A stretch of 64,000 nucleotides of DNA from Diorhabda sublineata (lineage: Eukaryota > Arthropoda > Insecta > Coleoptera > Chrysomelidae): assembly GCF_026230105.1 (NCBI RefSeq), contig NC_079479.1, forward strand, positions 14,891,734-14,955,733. The letters are read 5' to 3'. Below are positions 40,101 through 52,100 of the stretch, piece after piece. The translations under genes and the position numbers were made by a program. The first letter of the stretch is position 1. Each line of letters opens with the position of its first letter. Under the pieces are notes generated by a model that had not been told where the DNA came from, did no database searches, and saw only the letters and a program-made list of their open reading frames with translations.

Positions 40101-43100
40101 TAAAATAAACTGTAAATTCTTTTCCTACACGTATCTGCAGTTTTTATTTCATCAAAAAAACACAAACGATTAGTGAGGAATTTAGTTCTGAAAAATAATG
40201 TCGTGTTTTTGAAATCCCATTTTCCTTTAAAATAAATAATTTAGAAATGATTGTAGTTATTTTCACTCGTAATAATTAAAACTTATTCGTATTTTTCGAT
40301 AATACTAAAATTATCGGCTTAATGTCTTTAAAGTCGTTTTCGCATCAAGTTAGAATTCAACGAATAGGGTATCATTAGAAAGACATTCTTGTCCCCTTTC
40401 AAATGTTCAAAATGTGTCCCCATCAAAAGCAAAATAGTTGTGTCCGAGCATTTTTCAATTTAACTACAAAAAAAAGAGAAAATTTAGTTGCAAAATTTTC
40501 GTTGGGCCACCCTGTATATATAATCAACAAAATTTATGATAAAACATATAACATTCAGCCATTGCTGATGACCTAGAATCGTTACAGTATAACTTTACTG
40601 TTCTTTGTTTTAAAGAGTTTTCATGAAAAATTTCAGTTCAATTTTCTTCATAGAAAGGTTCATGATGATAGTATTTTAACTATATTTTGAATTAAACATC
40701 TCGTTTATCATTTTCTCTCTATACCTCAAAATATCATTTCATATTCTTGACTTATCTTTTTAATTATCAATACAGGTCTGTATTAGAAAAAGCTGATGAC
40801 AGACCCGAAGAAAATAAACATCATGCCAAAGACAATAACGTAGCTAGATTAGTTTTGCTAGCTCTGGTAAGTTTTGGGGCTAAACTGAGAAGGTGCCTAG
40901 CGAAACTGAAAACTCGTTAAGGTGCGTTAATCAAAGAAATGAATGATAAAAATGATGATGTGGATATGGAAATAATTAAAGGAATGTTCTTATATATAAA
41001 AGAAAGTCTCAAGAGTACCGAAGAAAAAATAAACATAAATGCATATATTATAGATGAATTAAAACAAGAAAATCAAAGGCTTAATCAAATAATAGCCGAA
41101 CATGAAGAAAGACTGGAAAATGTGAAAATATAAACGGGTCGCAATGATATAATAATTCAACTGGAAAAGTCAATAAAACATAAAGGGAAAGGTTCAAATA
41201 TTAATGAGAAAAATAGAGATAGAAGTTGACAAGGAAGCTGATTTAGTGGAATATAACGGACTAAGAGCATTTAAACCAAACAGAAAGACACCAGTTATAG
41301 TTAAAATCAAAAAATGGAACAAAAAATTAGAAATTATGAAACAAGCTAAAAAACTGAAAGGTACTTATGAAACAGAGGCATATTAGCTGAAAAAGTCGAG
41401 AGAAAATGACGACTAGAAACGTGCAGCAAGCGATCTTCACCCAGATAAAAAGACGAACAGTTAAATTGGTTAGGTTGTAATAAAATTCGTGAAGCACAAT
41501 TGAAACAATTGCTCACATACACTTCGGGAACAGCCCGATGGTTTTCTAGCGCAACCTCGTATCTCAAAAACTACTACTACTACTTTTCAGGAATGACAAA
41601 AAACGTTTTATAATGAAATTGAAAATTTTTTTAAACAATTTTTCTATTAATTTAAAAAATATTCACTCTCTTGATAAATTTTCAAGCTAAGTATAGTATT
41701 TAAAACATTTAATTATTAATTTTTCATTTATTTTCTGAGATACGTGTTTGCTGCAGAGGAAAAAACGTAACATTCGTGATTGCGTAGTATTATTTACAAA
41801 TATAAGTACATGAAAAAGTTTTATAAATTATTTTATTTTGCGAACAAATTAACTTTTTAAATCATTCTTAATCGAACAAAAGTGTTAAACTTTTAAATAT
41901 ACACCCCACAAAAATTTTTGGATCACTGGTATTTTAGGATATTTTTAATATTTAATTTTAGTTTTTTGGGACAATCTGTATATGTATCAACTTAATAGAT
42001 ATTTCTGGTTTCTTATCATGGGCAAAAAAATATCACAATTTCTTACAAATTTTTTTGGAAGCAAAAATGCTCGAGTAAATAATTTCTGTCTTGGAGAATG
42101 CATTGAGATCGAGAACTTTCTAAGCAAATTGTGTTATCGTATAGTGAAAATATAAATTTATAAAAAAGCCGCTAGAATCATAGCGCTCATACAAGATGGC
42201 CGCAGTGAAATATACGTCGCCGGGTTAATTGGAGTTCAACAAAGCATCATATCCAGAGTTGTTATTCGCTACCAAGAAACAGGGCAGTTAACCAGAAGAC
42301 CCGGACAATGCCGCGGAAGGGTAACTTCGGTAGTAGATGATCGTTATTTGAGGTTAACGGCGTTAAGAATTAGGCAAACTACCGCTCGAAGACTGCAAAC
42401 AGATCTGTTGGCTGCTCGTAATGTCCGAATAAGCCTACAAACAGTTATAAATAGGCATAGAGAAGTGGGTATATGAGCCAGAGTGCCAGCTAGAGGTCCA
42501 CGTCCAGGTCTTACTAGAGAACATCGAGTAGTAAGATTGGAATTTGCTCGAGAACACGCAAATCTTAATATTCAAGATTGGTACAATATTTTATTCACGG
42601 ATGAATCAAGATTTTGTCTGTATTCATCAGATAGGCGTATACCAGTATAAAGGCTACGTGGTAAACGGTACGATCAAGTGAATTTTTGTCAAACTGAGAG
42701 CTTTGGTGGTGGCTCTATCATAGTTTGGGGAGGAATTTCTTTCGAGGGTCGCACGGAGTTAGTACCAGTGAATGATGGAAGACTAAATGCTGACAGTACT
42801 GGTTACAATATCCTAGAACCCAATGTAGTGCCCTATATGCCTCATATCGGTGACAACTCTGTGCTAATGCACACGCTGCTATAGTGGTTCAGCAGTGCTG
42901 AGAAGAAGTAGAGATACTCATCTTGAATTGGGGAATTGGGGAACCTGTTTAGAAGCCTTCCAAGATGAATGGAAGCTGTAATTAGAGCAAGGGGCGGCAA
43001 CACACGCTATTACAAATTCATTTTTGAATTTTCATAAAAAGAGTTCTCAGATATTAATGGTTTAAGAGCTACTAAGTCCACGTATTTTTGCTTAGTTAAC

Positions 43101-46100
43101 GGGATTTATTTGGAATATAAATCCTTAATTTCAGAATTGACAGAAATTAAAATTAATAACTTAAACATTATCTTGTTTTGACAATGTTTTAATCCGCTCA
43201 ATTGTAATACTAACTAAATCACATTGCTGAGAGGGAACTTGTTTATGCGCCATAATGTATTTTAAGATACGAGGTTGCGCATGACACAGTTTGTCACACA
43301 CATGACACATTTTTATTTACAATTTTACAGGTCGATGCGACGATATTTAACGATTAATTTTCCGTTTAAATCCCAAAATCGTTAAAAATCGAGTTACGAG
43401 GTTGTATCAGAGTAAACAGCAGGTCTCACTGTAGGGAATTCCTTAGAAGATTAAAAATTCTCATTCTACCTTCTTTATTCATCTTTGAATCCATTTGCCT
43501 AATTCGTAAGGACGATTCTCCAATTTCAGAAAGGTCATTGCAGGGCTATCCACTTAGGGACGCGGAGCACGACCTTTACCTACCTAGTCCACGTTCAGAA
43601 CTACTTAAGGGCTCAATATTTTACAATGCAAAAAAATGCACAATCACTTGCCAATTGGAATCAAATCGATATCATCTTTTCTCACATTCCGCATCAATTT
43701 GAGAGCATATTTACTGGTTAAGTGCCTTCTACAAACGACTTGACTAATAATAATATTTAATTCTGGACATGCTGCATACTGCTTTAGTTTTTGGACTTAT
43801 ATAATAATTATCACCTATTACTATTACCTATATTTTTTTTACTCATTGTACTCATATTTATTTAGTTTATGTTTGTTTTTTAGTTTTCACAAGCATTTGT
43901 ATACAAACTGTGAAAATTTTTTGACAATAAAGCATTTTTCTCTATTCATCTGGTTTCCATTTCTATATGATAGGTCTCAATTTCGCATATTTTTGATATA
44001 AATGTATTAAATTCATGTTTGAACAGGTTTCTCCGATAACTATTAAACCTCGACTTGTATGCGTTTTAGAATCTGGGGTTCGTGATGAGTTGTAACTTCC
44101 CCTTATTTTCAATGTCAATAATTTCCATATTAACTCTTCAACTCTTCTCTTCGACAGCCTCCATCTATTCCCAGTGCTAAAGACTATTCATCGAAGAAAA
44201 ATAGTAAACCAAAACGTAGTGACGCATAGAGCAAGTGTTCAGGGTAGAAATATAAATAATTATGCACACTTATTATTACAAAAATATACAATATGAACGT
44301 GAAGTATAGCTAATGTCAACAACTTCATCATTGTCTACATGTGAGACAATTATGTTAAGACAATCATACAACAAGGAAATCCAAGATGAAGTGAAAATTA
44401 ATAACCATGAAAACATACAAGTAACAATATCCTTACCTTGAATTACTTCTTTTACTACTATCCTTTTTTCCCGCTTGTAGGTTCGGGAGGTCCTTTTGTC
44501 TTTTTTCTGTTTCCCTCCATATCCTCCAATACAAAACAATCATTACAGTTACGGGTACATAAAACGCAGCTATTGCCGTTCCAAAGGTAATGTAGTGATT
44601 GGTTTCGATGAACTGAATGTAACATTCATCTTTTGGTACAGTCCGTTGTCCTTCGATGTATGGCCAACTATAGATCCATGGAGGCCATAGCAGCAGACTG
44701 ATTCCCCAAGCAGATCTGGATAATTTCAAATAGCACATTAAAACATCTTTGAATTGAAGGAAATCTAATTTTTAGAACACGATCGATAGAAACAGAGATT
44801 TTTTCAGATAATTGATTGGAAATTGAGATAACGAGGTAAGGTAAAAAATTGTGAGGAAAGTGATACAAGTTACCGTTAAAAAACTAGATAAATAAAGAAT
44901 ATTAGTTGGGGTGATTTAAGTTGCATAGAAAATAACATATAAGTGATACTAGCATCATGAATAATATAACTAGCGAAATTAACGAACTATTGAAGGATAC
45001 ATCTGATAAACGAAGATTAAACGGAAAAGTAAATTGGACAAAAACAAAAGCCACTAGGATACTCATAATGGAGTAGAAAATTAGAAACAAACGGACAGAT
45101 TTTAAATAGAAAATAAGCTGAGGAAGATGACAATAGATATACAGGGTGTCCCACGACGAGTTTCGGTTTTCGGATACCATCTTTTTAACTAAAAGATTGC
45201 CGACTGTAACTTTGTTATTTTAAATGGGACGCCCTGCAAAATGAAAACTTTTTAAGTTATTAATATTTTTGTAATTAATTTGACCGTCCAGGCGTTTCTA
45301 AATTATTTTTTTACGAGGATATCCTTAAATATATGAAAATGGTTTCTATTCGGTTGTTTTTAGTAAGGTGGGACGTATTTAAATCTATGTTGAGAAATTT
45401 TTCATTTTATACAGGATGTATATAAAAAGTGTTCAAAGTTTAACTTCATAAATATCAGATTTCTTATTTTTTTAAATAGAACTATCCAGTTTTTTCTATT
45501 TTAATGCACTCAGGGGTAAAAAATAAGGCAAATTCATGTATACTTCCCTATACCTAAACCTTACAGTTATCTAGATATTAAATGTTTTCTGTAAATTTTT
45601 AGAGATGCAGGTCTGGTCTAAATTTTATTTTGACCCGTTGATACAAGCAGTAAGAAATAAAAAAATATTTTTCTTTATCTTGTCAAGGTCTGTAAAAAAA
45701 TTAAATCAAATTGTATTGACTAATCCTATTCCAACTTTTAGTAGTTTCCGAGATATTTGAGGTTTTAAATTATTATTGTATTTTTTAACAAATTTTAATT
45801 TTTGTATACTTTTAGTAGGCTTTGTAATAAATGTTATTTATTTAACTGACATGACATTGCATAAATTTTTATCCCTGAATGCATTAGAATAGAAAAAACC
45901 GAGTGGTTCTATTTAAAAAATGAAGAAATTTGATATTTATAAAGGTAAACTTTGAACATTTTTTATACACGCCCTGTATAAAATGAAAAATTTTTCAACA
46001 TATATTCAAACACCTGTAACCTTGCTAAAAGCAACTCAACAGAATCCATTTTCATATCTTTAAGGGTATTCTCGTAAAAAAATAATTTATTAGGATTTGC

Positions 46101-49100
46101 AACGGTGAAATTTTTTACAAACAAATTAATAACTCAAAAAGTATGTAATTTTTCGAAAAAAGCTTCTAAGCAAACGCGCACTAAAATTCTACTTAGATTT
46201 TAAAAATGTATTAATATACAGGGTACTCTATTTAAAATAACAAAGTTACAGTCGACTTACAATCGATTTTACTATAAGTATTTTGCCATATACAGATAGT
46301 TTTATTTCGTCGTGGGTCACCCTGTATATATAATATACATTTACTAATAGGAAATGGAGAAAATCTTGTCTATTGACGTACCACAAGAACAAAATCAAAA
46401 GAAATATGGCCTAATGGAAGATACTTCCTATTAAGTATCCTAGAGAATTTTCTACAAAACGGCGAAGAGAACTTGTTGCAGGACTTGGAAGTAAAACAAA
46501 AATAATATAAAAAGAAAATGGGATGTATGAGATACCACGGGAAAACAACAAATAACAAATATGTATACGAAAAGAATCATAAATACACTTGCGTTATGAA
46601 ATGCTTCAAATCTGCTATGTTCATATCGCAAGTTAAATGGAAATATTACAAAAATACAACAAGAAGGAAGATAACAAGAAAGAAGAGAAAAATTACATTC
46701 AAAGGAAGAATAAATGTTTGTCAACTACTATGTAAACAAGTTCCACAAAGGACCTTAAGAATAATATACAATGCTAAGATAAATAGAAAAAGTTCAAGAT
46801 GAAATATCGAGAAGAATTCAAATATAGGACAAAACAGGAAAAGGAGGCGGAAGGGACTAAATAGCATCAGAATGTAATAGATAGTTGGTTGAAAGTGAAA
46901 TAGACATGGAGGATCAGTGAGAAACAGCATATACCAAGAGAATATAATTAACTAAGTATGTATACATACAGTGTGAGTTTTATGTATGGAACGCCGTATG
47001 AGTAAGATAGTGGAATCCGAAAATTTCGAGGTAATATGTCTGGCTCAAGTAAATTACAAACTACATGCAAAAATTTCAGATTAAATATTGTAGCACTGGT
47101 AAGAACTAAAACTATAAGCTTTATCGAATACTTGTAAAGGAACTGAGTGGATTAGAAAAGCAACAAAGCGAGAAAAATAAATAAGAATCAATTAAATTTG
47201 TGTACATAAGTCGTAAAAATTCAAAGAGATAGGGAAGAAAATCATGACATCAGGAATAAACAATGAAAAAACTCAGAAAGACATTGATCTGCTGGGAGAA
47301 CAACAGTCGAAAATCTTGACATGATTTCGGTAAACGAGAAACGGGAGCCCTAAATAAACACCGAAGAAGAAGACTAAGAAAGCAGAGGTTGTTAATTTTT
47401 TCGAAATTTTGTAACAATTGTGGTTTAATATGGCCTCATGGAATAAAGATACTGATGAAAGAAATAAAAAGATATAACGTAGAGTAGTAATAGAACACAA
47501 GGGAGTAGAAGAATTAGAACTGAAAGCCAGAATAACTGGGGGAACACAAAAACTCGGTAAGTAAAATATCACTGATGAAGTCAAAATACGTGTCAAGAAA
47601 AACAAAAATAAGAATATATAAAACGGTAGTGAGATCCACCGCAACATATACATGTGAGACATGGATATTAAAAAAGGCAGATGAAGCCATGTTAGAAATA
47701 TGGGAGAGAGAGAAGAATATACGGAGGAGTACACACAGATGAGGGCTGGAGGAGAACAGCTAATAAAGAATTGGAGGAACTTAATGGAGAAGCTACAATA
47801 AGCTCGTTTATTAAGGGACAGAGAGTGAGATGGTTGGGACATGTTGAGAGACTACATAGAGAACGCATGCCAAAATTAGTACTGCAAAGAAGACCAATAG
47901 GGAAAAAGAGAAAGGGGTGACCAAGAAAGCGATGGAATGACTGTGTAATAAAAATAATAATGTTCAGAATTGGAGAGAAAAAGCTGTGAACAGAAAGGAA
48001 TGAAGAAATATTTTATGGAAAATGCAAAATAAAGGACTTTGATATATAATATATAAAACTATGTAATATTGCCATTCTTGCCCTATTTTCACAATGTTTC
48101 GTGAAAGAAGTTGTTGATAAAGTGTGTGTTGTGTAATAGGTCTGGAAAATTCTATCTATTGACAAAATTTCTTCGAATTTGGAATTGAAACATTCCTATG
48201 TACTATTGAAAAAGGTACTCACGCTATCATAACAGCAGCTCTTCTTGTCGTTCTCTTCGCTCGGTATGAAAATGGTCTTGTAACTGAAAAATACCTATCA
48301 AAACTGATGATAAGCAGATTCAGTACGCTAGCGTTGCTTGCCAAATAATCTAATGCCAACCAGGTGTCACATATTAGCGGTCCCAAAGGCCAATAACCCA
48401 AAAGTGTGTATATAGTGAAGAGCGGCATTGAAATGAGTCCTATGGCAAAATCCGCTACTGCCAATGAGAATAAGAAGTAATTGCTAATAGTTTGAAGCTG
48501 TTTGTCGATTTTGAATGATATCATTACCATAATGTTTCCTATTACGGTTATGATGGCTAAGATAGCCGCTGAAAGTAAATGTATATAAATTGCCTACAAA
48601 TAAAAAGTATCTCTTTCTTAATAGGCCAGGGCACTTACGAAAAAACAAGCTTTTGGTGATAAAATTAATAGTAGAAAAAAACAACGCCATAAAATTCTAG
48701 ATTTTTTGTCTATGCTTTATTTTTTTAATACCAAAAAATCTATACCAATTTTGTTTTTTTGTGTTTTGCGCTGAACCTATGCAAGACTCGTCTTTGTTAC
48801 TATGCACAATATTGTAGAGAATTTAAAAATCTTTAAAATAAGCTTTTATAAATTAAATTTCCATAATTTGTTGCTTAGATAACAATTTAACCGAGAATAC
48901 AAAGTATTTTATGCCAGTATGAATAACTGTTTATTTAGTTAATAAATAAGTTTTTTCTAAATTTCTAAATTCATAGAGGGGATAATTCTGGAAAAATTAT
49001 TAATTTTAGCAAAAAACTAATGTGACAGCCAATTTTAGCTGAACGAGTTAGCCCAGTTAAAAAAATGATCAAAATCGGTCCAATAGTTATTGAGCTAATT

Positions 49101-52100
49101 AATATTTTTCAGCGCTCCGCAGATTTGAAATTTGTCGGAGCATTTTTCAGCCCGCCGTCTTTGCTTCTTTTCATTATCTCCACTCCTCCCCTGTCGCAGA
49201 GCAGCGGAGAAAAACAGTGTTACTTATACTGCTACCAAATGTACATTTTCAATAAAAGATTCTTGAAACTTTTATTGATAAAAATTTCAAGCCTCCCCTA
49301 CAAAATGACGCAAAAAACATTCCTTAATATTGAAAAACAAAGCCGCAGTGAATTTAAGAAAACATTTCCAACTTCGCCCCAAATTAAACTGCCACCTTTC
49401 CGAATATGACATTGGTATCACAATATTTTTATAAAATGTTTAAAAAACAATAAATTTTCGAACACTTTTTTGAGGCCAAAAAAAATTCAGAAAACTGTGA
49501 TTAGGGATTTTTAGTTCAACTTTTCTTCTTTCCAACGCAATTTTCCAAATAATGATAGGACCATCCGGTGAGCAAGAATGGCTCTTTGACAAAATGGGTC
49601 ATTTAAGGGTCATTTACAATTAAACAAATTATAATCAATTTAAAAAATTAGAAATTTTATCCTTTCGGTTGAATTATCTAAGCAACAAATTATTGAAATT
49701 TGATTTATAAAAGCTTATTTTGAAAATTCTTCAATTCTCTACAATATTGTCCATAGTAACAAAGACAAGTCTTGCATAAGTTCAGCGCAAAACGCAAATA
49801 ACAAAATTTTGTCAATTTTGTCACGTAATTTCGTAAATGCCCTGACCTGTAATCATAGTTAAAATATTCACCTCTAAAGCTCTTCATGATTTATGTGATT
49901 ACTATTTCCCTGTATTTTGTCATTTTTAATTTTTTAGCTGTTTTAAAAGCTGAGGGCTACATTCCTTAACTACTAAGCTATACAGTGGGCTGTAAGGAAT
50001 ATGCCCTTTGTTTTTATTTAAACTATTCTTAAATTTAACAATCTAAATCAGAGTTTCTCAACATTTGCTTTGTTGAGGCTCCCCAGACTATTAATAATTT
50101 TCTCATGCCGCCCTTTACACTTCCAATAAATACAAAAAAACGCACATTATGTACTTAAAATTCTTTTATTTTAATTATTATAAACACTTCTTAAAATTTT
50201 AAATTAAAATAATAAGTGTTTTATCAAGAAATGATAATAAAATAAGACAATTTCGCTGTTTAGTTTTAATTACTACTAGAGCAGAAAAGCCTGTCTCACA
50301 CAAGTGTGTAAAGCAAAAGAGAAGCAAGTTTCGAATTAACAGGCAATCTTTTGATCCAAAATTGCTCAAATGTCAAAAGATGGAAGTCATCATTCATGAA
50401 CGAATCAGCTAGAAATTCTTCCTGAACTTCTTCTGGTAACTGTAACACATCGACAACAAATAGATTTCTTGTCATGTGCCATATTGGTCACTCGAAATCG
50501 ATGTCTCCAGCTCTTGCAAATGAGCTTTTACGTCAGCTTTCAAATTTGCGTGTGTTATTTTTAGTTGCTTCGAACAGACGACAAAAATGTTTCATGTCAC
50601 ATTTTCAGAAGATAATTTTTGATTCCAAAGTTGAAGCTTTGCTATGAACCTCTAAATATAATCATAATTGTTTATTTTAGTACTGTTTCTGCCCTGAAGT
50701 TTCAAGTTTAGCTCATTCAAGTCAGTTACGTTAAGATATATTGAAAAATTCTTAGCCTACTATAGAACCCAACAAAATTTCAATGTCAAAATATTTTATT
50801 ACTCAACATATTCTCCTCTTAATCAGATACATTTATTACAGCCAACCTGCAACGTCTCTAGACTTTTCAAAAAAAAATGTTTCTTCTTGCTCTGCAAACC
50901 AGACCTCTACAGCTTTTATTACCTCCTCGTTGGAAGAAAATTTACAACCTTTTCAATTTTTTCTCAGTTGAGGAAAGAGATGATTGTCGGACAGAACCAA
51001 ATCTGGTGAATAAGGGGGGTGTTCTAATATAAACCCTAAATCACGAAATTTTTGCATGGAAATATGAGATTTGTGTGCAGGGGCGTTGTCCTGCAAAACG
51101 AAACACCTTTGGATAGCTTTCCGCGTCTTTTCTCTTTAATTTTCTCCCGTAGAGGGGTCAGTGATGTCGAATAGTAATCTCCAGTTATTGTTCTACCTTT
51201 ATCCAATCCAATCAATCATGATTACTCCATTTGGACACAAAACTTCTTAGGTCTTGGAGAACCAGAAGTATCGCCATTCAATCGATTGTTGATTTGTTTC
51301 TGGATCGTAGAAATGTACCCAAGTCTCATCCATAGTAACAATTCGGTTTAAGAAGTCTACATCGTTTTCAAATCGAGCACAGATCGAACGCGATGCTTCT
51401 ACCCTTTCAAGCTTTTGGTCAACATTCAAATATTTCGGGATCCATTTTGCAACAATTTTTTTCATGTCCAAATTGACGTGAACTATGTAATGAACGTGTT
51501 CGTATGAAATGTTCAGTGCTTCAGATATCTGTTTTAGGGTTAAGAGGTAAGCAGATTTACGAAGATATGCTTAATACCCTTGGTGATCAATGGCCTTCGT
51601 ATGCGACCGTGAACAATTGGACTGCAAACTTCAAAAGAGGTAAATTTTCCATTGAAGATGATGACCGATTGGGAAGGCCAGTTTCTGTGTCAGTCTCCGA
51701 AAATATCGATGCAATTCATGAGATGAATTAATCAGACCGTCGAATTGGGCTAAAAAGAATTATTACTATGGATGAGATTTGGATTCATTTTCACGCTCCA
51801 GAAACAAAGCAACAATCTATGGAATGACGATACTCTGGCTCTCCAAGACCCAAGAAGTTTCGTGTCCAAAAATCTGCTGCAAAAGTTCTTGCTTCAGTTT
51901 TTTGGGATTGCCATGGAGTTATCATGATTGATTGGATTGGATAAGGTTAGCACTGGAGATTACTATTCGACATTGCTGACCACTCTACATGAAAAAATTG
52001 AACGGAAAAGACACGGAAAGCTTTCAAAGGTGTTTTGTTTTTGCAGGACAACGCCTCTGCACACAAATTTCATATTGCCATGCAAAAAATTCGTGATTTA

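Noticed and set aside
44276..44539. Minus-strand frame overlapping receptor exon 3
   Set aside because: Different frame that reads through the exon 3 donor into the intron; the receptor frame is the one with the TM5 motifs.
46370..46930. Several minus-strand frames with hydrophobic segments
   Set aside because: Same antisense effect of LINE coding sequence; not membrane proteins.
47273..47842. 189-codon minus-strand frame rich in Ser, Leu, Phe and Cys
   Set aside because: It is the antisense of the purine-rich LINE relic on the plus strand, whose segments are recognisable; composition explains the open frame.
49065..49409. 114-codon frame inside the long-TIR element
   Set aside because: No transposase or other motif; not supported as the element's gene.
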